Shown: positions 33,944-45,648, numbered from the stretch's first letter. The stretch is 64,000 nt of DNA from Bacteroidales bacterium (GCA_003851245.1 BHEP01000001.1:1-64000), one strand, 5' to 3'. Made by a program: numbers and translations. Notes: generated by a model from the sequence alone, not told the origin.

Positions 33944-34465
33944 ATGAGCAATATAAATTACGATTTAGGAAAAATTAAGGGTTTTATTTTTGATGTTGAT
34001 GGAGTACTTTCGCCCAATGAAATACCACTACATCCTTCAGGAGAGCCCATGCGTATGATAAATATCAAAGACGGATACGCCATGCAGTTGGCGGTGAAGC
34101 AGTCTTATGTCTTAGCCATTATCACAGGCGGCAACACCGATTCTGTTCGTATTAGATTTGAGAGTTTGGGTTTGCAGCACATATATATGAAATCCTCTAA
34201 AAAAATATTGGATCTGAACGATTTTATGCAAAAAACAGGTCTTAAGTCTGAGGAATTGGTTTATGTAGGAGATGATATTCCCGATTATGAAGTCATGCAG
34301 AAGGTGGGCCTGCCTGCTTGTCCTGCCGATGCGGCTCCAGAAATAAAATCTATTTCAAAGTATATTTCTCATCTCAAAGGAGGCGAGGGTGTAGGTCGTG
34401 ATATTATCGAGCAGGTCATGAAAGCGCAAGGGCGATGGATGCAAGGAGATGCCTTCGGTTGGTAG
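33944..34465 (+). CDS. kdsC: 3-deoxy-D-manno-octulosonate 8-phosphate phosphatase
   Basis: KdsC hydrolyses KDO 8-phosphate to KDO for LPS core synthesis. The 173 residues are a C0-type HAD phosphatase without a cap. The nucleophile and acid Asp pair is [11 protein letters not shown] (residues 16-26), [10 protein letters not shown] is the substrate loop, [15 protein letters not shown] is motif II, and [13 protein letters not shown] is motif IV. The length and the KDG motif separate KdsC from other HAD phosphatases. It begins 5 bp after the DUF2520 stop. Confidence 0.93.
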   Translation: MSNINYDLGKIKGFIFDVDGVLSPNEIPLHPSGEPMRMINIKDGYAMQLAVKQSYVLAIITGGNTDSVRIRFESLGLQHIYMKSSKKILDLNDFMQKTGLKSEELVYVGDDIPDYEVMQKVGLPACPADAAPEIKSISKYISHLKGGEGVGRDIIEQVMKAQGRWMQGDAFGW

Positions 34466-34532
34466 GGGCTGAAGACCAGTGTTATGATATAGGTCTTAAT
34501 TTTCGGCATAGCCAAGCCTCAATATCATTTAT

Positions 34533-34572
34533 AAAAAAAGAAGGTCTCAAATATTTTGAGACCTTCTTTTTT
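34533..34572. terminator. Bidirectional terminator between kdsC and groEL
   Basis: AAAAAAAGAAGGTCTCAAA pairs with TTTTGAGACCTTCTTTTTTT around a TAT loop. The A and T tracts flank both arms, so it can stop both converging transcripts. Confidence 0.93.
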
Positions 34573-34592
34573 TATACCTTGAGAATCAATGC

Positions 34593-36266
<1,674 letters not shown>

Positions 36267-36281
36267 TTAGGATTCTTTCAA

Positions 36282-36551
36282 TTATATTATTGCAAGAATA
36301 TCCGACTGACGCATAATTAGATATTTGACGCCTTCCAACTCAATTTCAGTACCTGCATATTTGCCAAACAATACCTTATCTCCTTTTTTAACGATCATAT
36401 CCTCATCCTTGGTGCCATTACCCACAGCAACAACCTCGCCTTTTAAAGGCTTTTCTTTGGCTGAATCTGGAATAATAAGACCACTAACTGTTTTTTCTTC
36501 TGCGGCAGCAGGAATAATTAATACCCTATCCGACAATGGTTTAATGTTCAT
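36282..36551 (-). CDS. groS: Co-chaperonin GroES (Hsp10)
   Basis: An 89-residue GroES. It begins [12 protein letters not shown], has a mobile loop around [17 protein letters not shown] (residues 18-34) that binds GroEL, and the roof/barrel motif [13 protein letters not shown]. It is the first gene of the groES-groEL operon. A short palindrome lies about 100 bp upstream. Confidence 0.97.
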   Translation of the reverse strand: MNIKPLSDRVLIIPAAAEEKTVSGLIIPDSAKEKPLKGEVVAVGNGTKDEDMIVKKGDKVLFGKYAGTEIELEGVKYLIMRQSDILAII

Positions 36552-36652
36552 GATTTGAAAATTTTATGTTTATAAATTAATGAATTATAATTAACTTAGA
36601 CCCGCGGCCCTGTTTGGTCATAAAGAAACGAAAACCATGCCATTTTTTTTTG

Positions 36653-36669
36653 TGTCATTATGACTGACA
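36653..36669 (-). promoter_or_regulatory. Palindrome upstream of groES
   Basis: TGTCA-N7-TGACA contains an inner perfect 11-bp palindrome GTCATTATGAC. It lies about 100 bp before the groES ATG and might bind a heat-shock regulator. It is not the CIRCE element (TTAGCACTC-N9-GAGTGCTAA). Confidence 0.4.
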
Positions 36670-36676
36670 AAATTTC

Positions 36677-38047
36677 TTATCTGTTTGTTAGAAAAGCAAG
36701 CAAGGCAGGCAAGTCAACATTGTGTTGCTCCCCTGTTTCCATGTTTTTAAGGCGCATTATTTTACTCCTCATCTCATCTTCTCCCACCAAAACTACAAAG
36801 GGAATATTATTGCTGTCGGCATAAGACATTTGCTTCTTCATCTTTGCTGTATCAGGATACAGCTCAACACGTATGCCTCTTGCCCGCAGCACGGAGACAA
36901 TGGGCAGAAGGTAATTGACCTCTGCTAGTCCAAAATTAATGAACAAAACCTCGGTGCCAATTGTCGTCTCCTTTGGGTATAGATCTAGCTGATTTAGGAC
37001 ATCAAAAATCCTATCTGCTCCAAAAGAAATGCCAACACCAGAAACATCGGGCATTCCAAAAACTCCTGTCAAATTGTCATAACGACCACCTCCGGTAATA
37101 CTTCCAATTGCCACATCCAAGGACTTAACCTCAAAAATAGCTCCCGTGTAATAATTCAAGCCTCTGGCTAGTGTTAGATCCAGCTCTATCTGATTTTTAA
37201 TTTTCAGCAAAGCCAATTTTTCAAAAATAAATTCTATCTCTTCCAGCCCCCTCATTCCCACTTCAGAATCTGACAAAACGGTCTTCAGTACTGCAATTTT
37301 TTCTGCCGTGCTTCCCGACAAAAGGATAATAGGCTGTAGCTTAGCAATAGCCTCTTGCGATATATTTTTTGAAATAAGTTCTGCATTTACTCCTTCGAGT
37401 CCAATCTTATCTAATTTATCTATGGCGACGGTTATATCGACTATTTTTTCGGCCTCTCCAATAATTTCAGCAATTCCACTAAGAATTTTTCTATTGTTTA
37501 TCTTAATACAGACCCTAATATCAAAGCGCTTGTATACCTCATCCATTATCTGAATCAATTCTACCTCATTAAATAGGGAGTCCGAGCCTATGGTGTCGGC
37601 ATCGCACTGAAAAAACTCCCTGTAACGCCCTTTCTGAGGTCTGTCGGCCCTCCATACCGCTTGTATCTGATAGCGCTTAAAGGGGAAAGTGAGTTCATTT
37701 CTGTGCATTACTACATAGCGAGCAAATGGCACGGTGAGGTCGTAGCGCAGTCCTTTTTCCGAAATTTTGCGCACCATTTCATTGCTATTTTTGGCCGCCA
37801 AAATATTCTCATCTACTGCCGAGAGATAGTCGCCAGAGTTAAGTATTTTGAAGAGCAATTTGTCGCCCTCTTCTCCATACTTACCCATCAGGGTGGAGAG
37901 GTTCTCCATAGCGGGAGTTTCAATCTGCTTGAATCCATAAAGATGGTATACGTATCGAATAGTATCGAATATATAATTGCGTCTCGCCATTTCTTGTGGA
38001 GAGAAATCTCTTGTTCCCTTAGGGAGCGAAGGTTTTTGCATGATCAA
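36677..38047 (-). CDS. hisS: Histidyl-tRNA synthetase
   Basis: A class II synthetase of 456 residues that attaches histidine to tRNA-His. Motif 2 is [17 protein letters not shown] with FFQCDAD. The histidine-specific sequences [14 protein letters not shown] and GGGRYDNL (motif 3 region with GGxRYD) are present. The C-terminal anticodon-binding domain spans the last 90 residues. Only the N-terminal ATG choice (38047 or the ATG 3 bp later) is uncertain. Confidence 0.97.
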   Translation of the reverse strand: MIMQKPSLPKGTRDFSPQEMARRNYIFDTIRYVYHLYGFKQIETPAMENLSTLMGKYGEEGDKLLFKILNSGDYLSAVDENILAAKNSNEMVRKISEKGLRYDLTVPFARYVVMHRNELTFPFKRYQIQAVWRADRPQKGRYREFFQCDADTIGSDSLFNEVELIQIMDEVYKRFDIRVCIKINNRKILSGIAEIIGEAEKIVDITVAIDKLDKIGLEGVNAELISKNISQEAIAKLQPIILLSGSTAEKIAVLKTVLSDSEVGMRGLEEIEFIFEKLALLKIKNQIELDLTLARGLNYYTGAIFEVKSLDVAIGSITGGGRYDNLTGVFGMPDVSGVGISFGADRIFDVLNQLDLYPKETTIGTEVLFINFGLAEVNYLLPIVSVLRARGIRVELYPDTAKMKKQMSYADSNNIPFVVLVGEDEMRSKIMRLKNMETGEQHNVDLPALLAFLTNR

Positions 38048-38149
38048 TCAAAAAACATTAAAAAATAAATACTAATATGTAATTATATTAACAACAGCAT
38101 CAAAAACCTAATTTGCAGAATCCACATATAAAATCTACAGCTATTTTTC

Positions 38150-38200
38150 TTGAATAGCTTATGGTTTTTTTATACCTTTGCTGCCTGAGGTATACTTTTG
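38150..38200 (+). promoter_or_regulatory. Duplicated promoter of the DUF4834 gene
   Basis: TTG at 38150-38152 and TACCTTTG at 38173-38180 form one promoter. A second -7 box, TACTTTTG, is at 38193-38200. The two boxes lie in a 20-bp tandem duplication (TATACCTTTGCTG and TATACTTTTGCTG), so two start sites 20 bp apart are expected. Confidence 0.6.
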
Positions 38201-38227
38201 CTGTTTAATAAATAAACTCTCTAAAAA

Positions 38228-38482
38228 ATGTTAAAATTTCTCTTTGTCCTATTCTTGATATTCTTGGTTCTTGTTCTTTTGACAGGGTTTTCTGTTGTCC
38301 GAGGGATTAAACGAGCCCTTTTTAGTACTCCTTCAAACAAAAAAACGAGTAGAAAAAGCACTAATCAGCAACAGCAAAATAGGCAAGAAGGCAAGAGCAA
38401 CAAACAAAACAAGGTGTTCACTTCTGAAATAGGAGAATATGTTGACTATGAGGAAATTATAGACAAGGATAAAACAGACTAG
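38228..38482 (+). CDS. DUF4834-type small membrane protein
   Basis: An 84-residue protein with one N-terminal membrane helix (FLFVLFLIFLVLVLLTGFSVV). A cytosolic tail rich in Lys, Asn and Gln follows (KKTSRKSTNQQQQ), ending in an acidic, Tyr-containing segment (GEYVDYEEI). The conserved end motif and layout fit the DUF4834 family of Bacteroidota. Function is unknown. It has its own promoter and stands alone between convergent hisS and folE transcripts. Confidence 0.75.
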   Translation: MLKFLFVLFLIFLVLVLLTGFSVVRGIKRALFSTPSNKKTSRKSTNQQQQNRQEGKSNKQNKVFTSEIGEYVDYEEIIDKDKTD

Positions 38483-38502
38483 CTAGGAATTACAATTGTC
38501 TA

Positions 38503-39111
38503 TTAGCGTCCTCCTCTAAGCAGAGAAATAAATTCCTCACGGGTTTTGGCTTGATTGAAAGCTCCTGTAAAATCAGAAGTTGTGGTAATAGAATTTTGCT
38601 TTTGAATGCCCCGCATCTGCATACACATATGCTGTGCTTCAACAACAACCATTACCCCCAAAGGCTCTAATGCTTCCTGGATACTCTCTTTTATTTGCAT
38701 AGTAAAACGCTCCTGTATCTGCAATCTCCTTGCAAAAACATCTACAACACGAGGAATCTTACTTAAGCCCGTCACCCTTCCATTGGGGATGTATGCCACA
38801 TGAACTTTTCCGAAAAAAGGCAGCAGGTGATGCTCGCATAAAGAATAAAAATCTATATCCTTTACAATAACCATTTGCTTATAATCTTCAGAAAAAATGG
38901 CTGATGACAATATTTTATTAGCTTCTTCTTTGTAGCCCTTTGTCAAAAACATCATAGCTTTAGCAACCCTAGCTGGCGTTTTTTGAAGACCCTCTCTGCT
39001 AGTATCCTCACCCAAAAGCTCTAAAATTTTCAGATAGTGAGAGGCAATTGCCTCTTGCCTCTTTTGTTCTTCGGGATTGTGATTCATATTTATATTTTTT
39101 TCAGTTGTCAT
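38503..39111 (-). CDS. folE: GTP cyclohydrolase I
   Basis: FolE converts GTP to dihydroneopterin triphosphate, the first step of folate and other pteridine synthesis. The 202 residues contain [20 protein letters not shown] with the zinc-binding Cys and His. [21 protein letters not shown] and [11 protein letters not shown] complete the active site. The long start (39111) overlaps the SPOR gene by 11 nt; an internal ATG (39087, MNHNPEEQK) is equally possible and gives the same core. Confidence 0.96.
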   Translation of the reverse strand: MTTEKNINMNHNPEEQKRQEAIASHYLKILELLGEDTSREGLQKTPARVAKAMMFLTKGYKEEANKILSSAIFSEDYKQMVIVKDIDFYSLCEHHLLPFFGKVHVAYIPNGRVTGLSKIPRVVDVFARRLQIQERFTMQIKESIQEALEPLGVMVVVEAQHMCMQMRGIQKQNSITTTSDFTGAFNQAKTREEFISLLRGGR

Positions 39112-39610
39112 TGTATGAAATTTTTATCTCATCTTCAACAATATAGACTTCTTTTCCAAAACCTGGAAATGCCTGCTTTAGCTCACGCATAAATCCATTT
39201 GCATGCTCTCTGCTCTCAAAATCGCCAACCCTAAGTCGCCAAACGGGAGCCTTATAGCTCACTGTTGTCCTAATTCCTGGAAACAATTCTTTTATTTGCA
39301 TCTCTTTGGAGAATGCCTCATCTTTTGACTTCCTTTGGTTGTTGCCAGAAAAAATATTGACCCTATACCCAGAAGCATCAATGCTTTCTGTATCAAAAAG
39401 AGAGTCTTCAGAACGCAACTTACCGATTAAAGCGGTAAGACCGGGTTCGCTAAAAATCTCAACCTTCCCTTGAGCGCTATTTTCTCTTGTCAATTCTTCA
39501 ACCATATTGGTAGGTTTGGGCAAAATGGCCCAAACGCTACCTAATGAAGAAAGGAACAATCCTAAGAGTAAAATTAGAATATATATTTTGTTCACTGAAA
39601 TAAATTTCAT
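39101..39610 (-). CDS. SPOR-domain exported protein
   Basis: A 169-residue protein with an N-terminal membrane anchor or signal sequence ([20 protein letters not shown]). A C-terminal SPOR domain of about 70 residues carries [33 protein letters not shown] and [19 protein letters not shown] domains bind denuded peptidoglycan strands at septa. It lies 11 bp downstream of tpiA in the DUF1599-DoxX-tpiA-SPOR-folE gene order known in Bacteroidales. Confidence 0.86.
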   Translation of the reverse strand: MKFISVNKIYILILLLGLFLSSLGSVWAILPKPTNMVEELTRENSAQGKVEIFSEPGLTALIGKLRSEDSLFDTESIDASGYRVNIFSGNNQRKSKDEAFSKEMQIKELFPGIRTTVSYKAPVWRLRVGDFESREHANGFMRELKQAFPGFGKEVYIVEDEIKISYNDN

Positions 39611-39621
39611 TTATATTATGG

Positions 39622-40377
39622 TCAAAAAGCCTCAATTATGGGCAAGAATTTATCTACAGCAAGTGCAGCTCCTCCAATCAAACCTCCGTCTACATCGGCA
39701 TTAGCAAAAAGCTCCTTAGCATTGCTCGCGTTGCAACTACCACCATAAAGTATGGATGTGTTTTGTGCTACAGCTTCCCCGTATTTAGCGGCAAGTGTTT
39801 TTCTAATATGCGCGTGTATTTCCTGTGCTTGATCAGAGCTGGCGGTCTTGCCTGTACCTATAGCCCAAACAGGCTCGTATGCAATAACTAACTTAGAAAA
39901 ATCTGCGCTCGACAGATCAAACAAGGCTTCCGACAATTGAGCTTCAACTACCGAAAAATGTTTGCCAGCTTCTCTTTCCTCCAAAACTTCGCCAATACAA
40001 AAAATGGGCTTTAGTCCTTGCGAAAGTGCTAGCACTACTTTTTCTTTCAAAATGGCATTGGTCTCTCCATAATATGCCCTGCGCTCAGAGTGACCCAAAA
40101 TAACATATTGAGCTCCCGTAGAAGCTATCATGGCTACAGAAATTTCTCCTGTGTATGCTCCAGATTCTTTATTGGCACAGTTTTGAGCCGAGACTCCTAT
40201 TTTTGTAGATTTTAATTCTGAAGCCACTGATGCTAAATGTGTAAATGGAGTTCCCAGTACAACATCGCACTTAATATCCTTTCCTTGCAAAGCAGCTTTA
40301 AGTTCCTTAGCCAAGGCCAAACCCTCGGTCAGTGTAGTATTCATCTTCCAGTTTCCTGCAACAATATTTTTTCTCAT
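39622..40377 (-). CDS. tpiA: Triosephosphate isomerase
   Basis: TpiA interconverts dihydroxyacetone phosphate and glyceraldehyde 3-phosphate in glycolysis. The 251 residues contain all catalytic residues: GNWKMNT with the Lys (residue 12), [14 protein letters not shown] with the His, and [16 protein letters not shown] with the Glu and the flexible loop. GGSCN and LIGGAAL form the phosphate-binding end. Confidence 0.98.
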   Translation of the reverse strand: MRKNIVAGNWKMNTTLTEGLALAKELKAALQGKDIKCDVVLGTPFTHLASVASELKSTKIGVSAQNCANKESGAYTGEISVAMIASTGAQYVILGHSERRAYYGETNAILKEKVVLALSQGLKPIFCIGEVLEEREAGKHFSVVEAQLSEALFDLSSADFSKLVIAYEPVWAIGTGKTASSDQAQEIHAHIRKTLAAKYGEAVAQNTSILYGGSCNASNAKELFANADVDGGLIGGAALAVDKFLPIIEAF

Positions 40378-40408
40378 AATTAAAAAATTTAATAAATTTA
40401 TTTTGTTG

Positions 40409-41710
40409 TTAATTTGTCTTCTTTGTCAATTTGTCTTCTTTATCAATTATATCCTTTTTCTTTCTATAGTAGAAAAAATCCCATATCCACAGTAAAAACA
40501 GTGGTATAAACAATATCATAAACACCACAAGCACTTTCTTGCTGTCGGATATTGGAGTAAGCAAGCCCCAGTCTTGCTCGTTAAGTGGCTTTACAAGATC
40601 ATTGTATTTAGGCAAATTGTTGTGATGCCATTTTCCTACAATAATACCATTATGAATCAAAACCAATCCAGGATTTGATCTAACAATGGTTTTAAGTGTA
40701 GTTTCGTCACTTATGCAAATAGGATATTCTGCACCTGTATATTGTATCCAATCGGATATGTCTTTTTGAGAGGAAGCTGTAAGGCAATAGAAAGAATGAT
40801 CGAAACGCTGTGCATAATCATAGATCTCATTTATATTATCCACATTCGTATCAGCAGCCTTATCCAACTTAGTCGAAATCATTAAGAAAGTATAGCCAGT
40901 ATCTGCCAATATTATGTCTGTTATATCATCTCCCTGAGCATTCGTTATATTAAAATCATGTATTGCAGGCTTATATCCTTCTTTTATTAAAATATTTTTT
41001 GAATCTACAAAAATCCAAGTACTGTCATCGGCAGGATAATTGTCGATAGTAAATTCTTTTTGTTCTCCATTTTTTTCATAGACAAAGGATGTCTCATACT
41101 CATCTGTTTCTGCATCCAAAGGTATGCTCATAAGTAGGGGTATATCTGCTCCTATTTTATAGGGCCTAAAGTCCAAAATTGGTAGGTATTGGTAACTGTA
41201 TAAAGACACTAGCAGAATAAATGCTAGACTATAAAGGCTAATCAGCCAGTTTATTTTTTCTGTAAATATTGGAGATGTATAGCTCTGCCACCTCATAAGA
41301 ATAAATGCTGCGGGAAGCAATATGAGGAAGTTTTTGTAAAATGTTTGCCAATTGCTTATAATAAAGGCATCGCCAAAACAGCCACAATCTGAAACTGGAT
41401 CGGCTAAGGCTAAATAAAAACTAAGAGCGGTCATAAACAGCATGAAAGCAAACATGCAGACTGATGTAAACTTAGTATAAAGTCTGAGTAAAACAAATAT
41501 CCCCAATAAAAACTCTACGATAGAGAGGGCTAGCGATAGGGGGAGTTCTAAGATATTTAAAAAATCCAAATGGAAGGCACTGAAATAATCGTGCATCTTA
41601 TAAGCTCCTCCAAGAGGGTCTACAGCCTTAACAAATCCCGAGAAAATAAAAACAACACCTAAAACTGTGCTGCATAGGGCAACAATTCCCTTTTTAATTT
41701 TTTCTAACAT
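40409..41710 (-). CDS. DoxX/MauE-like membrane protein with C-terminal domain
   Basis: A 433-residue protein. Four membrane helices of a DoxX/MauE-like domain occupy the first 160 residues ([20 protein letters not shown] is characteristic) and include [12 protein letters not shown], a cysteine pair common in this family. A periplasmic domain of about 200 residues follows, with thioredoxin-like secondary structure but no CxxC. One more helix ([21 protein letters not shown]) ends the protein. It is conserved upstream of tpiA in Bacteroidales. Redox or thiol-linked membrane work is likely from the DoxX relation only. The last codons lie in a 17-bp tandem repeat. Confidence 0.82.
   Translation of the reverse strand: MLEKIKKGIVALCSTVLGVVFIFSGFVKAVDPLGGAYKMHDYFSAFHLDFLNILELPLSLALSIVEFLLGIFVLLRLYTKFTSVCMFAFMLFMTALSFYLALADPVSDCGCFGDAFIISNWQTFYKNFLILLPAAFILMRWQSYTSPIFTEKINWLISLYSLAFILLVSLYSYQYLPILDFRPYKIGADIPLLMSIPLDAETDEYETSFVYEKNGEQKEFTIDNYPADDSTWIFVDSKNILIKEGYKPAIHDFNITNAQGDDITDIILADTGYTFLMISTKLDKAADTNVDNINEIYDYAQRFDHSFYCLTASSQKDISDWIQYTGAEYPICISDETTLKTIVRSNPGLVLIHNGIIVGKWHHNNLPKYNDLVKPLNEQDWGLLTPISDSKKVLVVFMILFIPLFLLWIWDFFYYRKKKDIIDKEDKLTKKTN
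40411..40444. repeat. Two 17-bp tandem units at the DoxX gene end
   Basis: AATTTGTCTTCTTTGTC (40411-40427) is followed by AATTTGTCTTCTTTATC (40428-40444). The unit is not a multiple of three. The duplication therefore changed the C-terminal reading ([11 protein letters not shown]) and contains the TAA stop. Confidence 0.88.
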
Positions 41711-41715
41711 AATAA

Positions 41716-42255
41716 TTACTCTCCGTATTCTAATTTTATAAGTGCAAATAGTGCATAATTAATCATATCCATATAGTTTGCATCAATACCCTCTGAAACC
41801 AGGGTTTTACCCCCATTGTTTTCTATTTGTTTGGTTCTATAAATTTTAGTCAAAATCAAATCTGTATATGAACTAATTCTCATACTTCGCCACGCCTCAT
41901 CATAATCATGGTTTTTGGCATACATGAGCTCCTTGGTTTCTGTAATATTTTTGTCGTAAAGAGCCATGGATTCTTGCATGGAGAGGTCAATTTTTTCAGC
42001 ATATCCTTTTGCCAATTGAATAAGTCCAACGATACCATAATTGACAATTCCAATAAACTCCGATTTCACACCCTCATCAATCAAGCTATTGTTTTTGATC
42101 TCTAAGGATCTTATTCGGTTTGCTTTTATAAAAATCTGATCCGTCAACGAACTTGGGCGCAAAATACGCCAAGATGCACCATAGTCTACAAGTTTCATCT
42201 CAAAAACATTGCGACATATGCTTATCACATGATCAAACTGTTCTTTTGTATTCAT
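41716..42255 (-). CDS. DUF1599-type protein
   Basis: About 179 residues in two similar halves. Each begins with a C/N-terminal motif such as MKLVDYGASWRILRPSSLTDQIFIKANRIRS and NHDYDEAWRSMRISSYTDLILTKIYRTKQ, a duplication that is a hallmark of DUF1599. The frame is open to 42354, but that adds translation through a terminator hairpin. The ATG at 42255 (MNTKEQFDHVIS) is the sensible start. Function is unknown; it opens the tpiA-folE operon. Confidence 0.83.
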   Translation of the reverse strand: MNTKEQFDHVISICRNVFEMKLVDYGASWRILRPSSLTDQIFIKANRIRSLEIKNNSLIDEGVKSEFIGIVNYGIVGLIQLAKGYAEKIDLSMQESMALYDKNITETKELMYAKNHDYDEAWRSMRISSYTDLILTKIYRTKQIENNGGKTLVSEGIDANYMDMINYALFALIKLEYGE

Positions 42256-42303
42256 ATTAATTAGGAAAATAACAAGAAAAAATAATCTGACAAAGATAAT
42301 CAA

Positions 42304-42340
42304 AAAAGGCGCAGAAGCAATGTTTGCCCTACGCCTTTTA
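42304..42340 (-). terminator. Terminator after the M23 peptidase gene
   Basis: On the minus strand AAAAGGCG and CGCCTTTTTT pair, with an inner GGGCAA/TTGCTT section, followed by T's. It separates the M23 gene from the tpiA operon. Confidence 0.8.
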
Positions 42341-42358
42341 AAATTTTTTAGCAATATT

Positions 42359-43312
42359 TTACGAACAGCGAATATTTTGTCCTATCCTTAATTTCGTTGT
42401 TGCAGTGATTTTGTTTAGCTTGCACAACTGCTGCACAGAAATTTTGTAGCGCTTTGAAACAGCATAGAGAGTATCTCCAGATTTAATCTTATGATATTGT
42501 ACCTGACCCTTAGTATATTTATTGGAGGCGGCTTCTTGCTTCTTTTTTACAAACGTATAATTATCTGTGTGTGCAACAAAATTTGCAAAATCAATTATTT
42601 CTATGGGATTTATTGGCTTTCCTATAAAACGAAATTCAAAATGCAGGTGCGAACCTGTAGACCTGCCGGTATTGCCCCCAAGGCCAATAGGCTGACCAGC
42701 TTTTACCACTTCTTCAGAATCTACAATAAAACCAGACAAGTGACCGTATACTGTCTCTAAACCATTATTGTGCCTCAAAACCAGATAATTGCCATAGCCT
42801 CTTCTATCAAAACTTTTGACGCGAACCTTTCCATCAAAGGCAGCAAGAATAGTATCGCCAGTCTGAACCTTTATATCTGTGCCGTAGTGCATTCTCTTTC
42901 TTCTAGGCCCAAAGTGCGAAGTTACGCGACCTTCAAAAGGCATTACAAAGGTCGATACATCAATATTAAACGAATCTGGAATGCTGATTTGCGCATATGG
43001 ATTTACTCCATTGGTTTGCCAGTGGCTATAGATATTATCAGCGGGAAATAAAAGTTCTTCCTCTTCTAATTCGGCAAGCATCAATAAAGAATCAACAACA
43101 ATAAGCTCTTTTTTATTGAGATGCTTATCGACATAAAATTCCTTTACTTTATCGTCTTTCTCTAGTTTTGTTACCTGTTCTACGACTGGATCATTGGCCT
43201 TAATTGTAGGAATATAAACAAGGCTCTGAAATAAAATCACTGAACCGACAATCACAACTTTTTGAAAAATACTACTCATTCTAAAATATATTTTTTTTTT
43301 GCAAATTTGCAT
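42359..43312 (-). CDS. M23 metallopeptidase with LysM domain
   Basis: A peptidoglycan endopeptidase of 317 residues. After a signal sequence (ATG 43312 or, more likely, 43279, giving MSSIFQKVVIVGSVILFQS) comes the M23 domain. It has the metal ligands His and Asp in KRMHYGTDIKV and HLHFEFRF, with GGNTGRSTGS. A C-terminal LysM domain (YHKIKSGDTLYAVSKRYKI, then LCKLNKITATTKLRIGQNIR) binds the wall. The gene is 15 bp after ndk in transcription order and has its own terminator. Confidence 0.92.
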   Translation of the reverse strand: MQICKKKIYFRMSSIFQKVVIVGSVILFQSLVYIPTIKANDPVVEQVTKLEKDDKVKEFYVDKHLNKKELIVVDSLLMLAELEEEELLFPADNIYSHWQTNGVNPYAQISIPDSFNIDVSTFVMPFEGRVTSHFGPRRKRMHYGTDIKVQTGDTILAAFDGKVRVKSFDRRGYGNYLVLRHNNGLETVYGHLSGFIVDSEEVVKAGQPIGLGGNTGRSTGSHLHFEFRFIGKPINPIEIIDFANFVAHTDNYTFVKKKQEAASNKYTKGQVQYHKIKSGDTLYAVSKRYKISVQQLCKLNKITATTKLRIGQNIRCS

Positions 43313-43327
43313 TATAATACTAGATAA

Positions 43328-43792
43328 TCAGACAATCTCGTCGCTAGCATACAAATTAGACAATAATAACATTTCATACTTAAATAACTCATGAGGCTCA
43401 AAGAAACGCTTTAATTCTATTGCTGCAGACTCCAAAGAATCGGAAGCATGAATAATATTTTCTTGTACACTCATACTAAAATCACCGCGAATGGTGCCTG
43501 ACTGAGCTTCTCGCCCGTTGGTGGGTCCAACAAGATTTCGTACTACCGAAACAGCTTCAATACCTTCCCAGCACATAACTATAACTGGAGAAATTTCCAT
43601 GGAGGCTTTTATTCTACCAAAAAAAGGCTTATCCTTTAAATGCGAATAATGATCATCTAAAATTGAATCTGTTAGCCACAGCATTTTTATACCCGCTAAG
43701 AGAAGTCCTTTTCTTTCAAAACGATCTGTTATTTGACCAAACAAGCCCCTTTGAATTGTACAAGGCTTAAAAATTACAAGAGTCTGCTCCAT
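43328..43792 (-). CDS. ndk: Nucleoside diphosphate kinase
   Basis: Ndk transfers the gamma phosphate between nucleoside triphosphates and diphosphates. The 154 residues carry LVIFKPCTIQRG at the N-terminus, the conserved VVMCWEGIEAV, VRNLVGPTNGREAQ and the active-site His in ENIIHASDS. The protein is slightly longer than E. coli Ndk (143), with a C-terminal extension as usual in Bacteroidota. Confidence 0.95.
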   Translation of the reverse strand: MEQTLVIFKPCTIQRGLFGQITDRFERKGLLLAGIKMLWLTDSILDDHYSHLKDKPFFGRIKASMEISPVIVMCWEGIEAVSVVRNLVGPTNGREAQSGTIRGDFSMSVQENIIHASDSLESAAIELKRFFEPHELFKYEMLLLSNLYASDEIV

Positions 43793-43975
43793 GCCTATGT
43801 AAATTTAGTTTTAAAATTTCCACTGGCAAAGGTCGGTTTTTTATGAAAAAGAAACAAGCCGTAAATGTTAAAAGATATTTCTAAATTGCTTTGGAGAAGT
43901 ATTATAGAACCAATACTCTGAATTACAAGGCATTACAAAAAACATGTTTTATATCATGAAATTGAACAGAATCAA

Positions 43976-44004
43976 AAAAACCCGATGAAAACGAGGTTTT
44001 TTAG
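43976..44004 (-). terminator. Terminator after the first ABC-F gene
   Basis: AAAAAACCTCG and CGGGTTTTTT pair on the minus strand around a TTTTCAT loop, about 30 bp after the ABC-F stop. Confidence 0.75.
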
Positions 44005-44034
44005 GAATTTGCATACAAATTTGGTGCGAAAAAA

Positions 44035-45648
44035 TTAAACCAAAGACTTCTTTTTTTCTAAAAAATCGTCAGCGCCACCAATATGCTCTATTACTTTTTT
44101 ATCGGAAAATTCATACACTTTTGTGACCAATCCCTCAAGAAAATCTCTGTCGTGAGAAACCAAAATAATGGTGCCGTCATAATCAAGCAGAGCCGATTTT
44201 AAAACATCTTTTGTCTTTAGATCAAGATGGTTTGTGGGCTCATCAAGTATCAATAAATTGACAGGCTCAAGCAAGAGTTTTACCATTGCCAAACGGGTCC
44301 TTTCGCCTCCTGAGAGCACCCGTACTTTCTTTTCAGAGTCTTCGCGATTAAACATAAAAGCCCCTAATATATTGCGTATCTGTGTGCGAACATCTCCTTC
44401 CGCCACCCTATCTATGGTTTCGAAAACACTCAAATCGTCGTCCAATAGCTGCGCCTGGTTTTGAGCAAAATATCCTATCTTAACATTGTGTCCAAGCATA
44501 ATATTTCCCTCAAAAGGAACTTCTCCCATCACACACTTGACAAATGTTGATTTGCCCTCCCCATTTTTTCCTGCCAAAGCAACCTTCTCTCCCCTAGAAA
44601 TCATCAGATGAGCATTGGCAAAAACCAAATGGTCGTCGTAAGATTTGCTGACGCTTTCAACGGTAAGGGGGTAATTACCCGAACGAACAGCAGGTTGAAA
44701 TTTGATGCGAATAGAAGATTTATCCTCCTCATCAATCTCTACTCTTTCGAGCTTTTCCAACTGGCGAACCCTACTCTGAACAAGTACTGCCTTGGCAGCC
44801 TGTGCCCTAAATCTCTCTATAAACTCCTCTATATCATGAATTTGCTTTTGCTGAGCCTCCCATGCGTGAATCTGCTGCTCTCGTCGTTCTTGGCGAAGTT
44901 CTAAGTACTTAGAGAAATTAACCTTGTAGTCATATATTCGCCCCATGGTGAGCTCTATGGTGCGGGTAGTGACGGTATCAATAAACCTTCTATCATGAGA
45001 TATCAGGACAACCGCATTTGCCTGCGTCAATATAAAATTTTCTAACCAAGTAATGGTCTCTATGTCAAGGTGATTTGTAGGCTCATCAAGCAGCATAACA
45101 TCGGGATTTTGCAGCAGTATCTTTGCCAATTCTATACGCATTCGCCATCCTCCACTAAACTCTCCAGTTGGCTTATCTAAGTCCTCACGTTTGAAACCCA
45201 ATCCTACAAGGGTTCTTTCAACTTCGCCCTCAAAATTTAGGCCTTCTACCGATGCCAATCGTTCGTGGGCCATAGTAAAATCATCAATCAATTTGGAATA
45301 AGCATCAGATTCATAATCTGTGCGCACTTCCAACTGCTTGTTCATGTCCTCAATTTCGGATTGCAAATCAAAGATATGGGCAAAAGCTTGTGAAGCCTCC
45401 TCGCGCACCGTCCTCTCGTCCGATACCTGCATTACCTGAGGCAGGTATCCTATAGTCATTCCTGAAGGGCCTGAAACATTCCCCTTAAAATCTTTTTTTA
45501 CACCCGCCAAAATTTTTAGCATAGTACTTTTGCCGGCTCCATTTTTGCCTACAAGTGCAATTCGGTCTTTTTTATTGATGATGAAATTTATTCCGTCAAA
45601 CAGGTATTTACCTCCCATTTCTACCCTTAAGCTCTCTACTATTAGCAT
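44035..45648 (-). CDS. ABC-F ribosome-associated ATPase (copy 1)
   Basis: A 537-residue protein with two fused nucleotide-binding domains and no membrane segments. Walker A is GKNGAGKST in both halves (the second is GKNGEGKST). The signatures are FSGGWRMR and LSGGERTR, and Walker B is DVMLLDEPTNHLD and LLILDEPTNHLD. A charged P-site tRNA-interacting linker lies between them (about residues 240-310). ABC-F proteins act on the ribosomal E site in translation and some protect against antibiotics. A close paralogue with a longer C-terminus is at 56656-58620. Confidence 0.93.
   Translation of the reverse strand: MLIVESLRVEMGGKYLFDGINFIINKKDRIALVGKNGAGKSTMLKILAGVKKDFKGNVSGPSGMTIGYLPQVMQVSDERTVREEASQAFAHIFDLQSEIEDMNKQLEVRTDYESDAYSKLIDDFTMAHERLASVEGLNFEGEVERTLVGLGFKREDLDKPTGEFSGGWRMRIELAKILLQNPDVMLLDEPTNHLDIETITWLENFILTQANAVVLISHDRRFIDTVTTRTIELTMGRIYDYKVNFSKYLELRQERREQQIHAWEAQQKQIHDIEEFIERFRAQAAKAVLVQSRVRQLEKLERVEIDEEDKSSIRIKFQPAVRSGNYPLTVESVSKSYDDHLVFANAHLMISRGEKVALAGKNGEGKSTFVKCVMGEVPFEGNIMLGHNVKIGYFAQNQAQLLDDDLSVFETIDRVAEGDVRTQIRNILGAFMFNREDSEKKVRVLSGGERTRLAMVKLLLEPVNLLILDEPTNHLDLKTKDVLKSALLDYDGTIILVSHDRDFLEGLVTKVYEFSDKKVIEHIGGADDFLEKKKSLV

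Noticed and set aside
36653-36669. CIRCE element for HrcA
   Set aside because: The sequence does not contain TTAGCACTC or GAGTGCTAA.
42256-42354. Upstream start of the DUF1599 gene
   Set aside because: It would translate through the terminator hairpin of the preceding gene (42304-42340) and adds a hydrophobic, non-homologous N-terminus.
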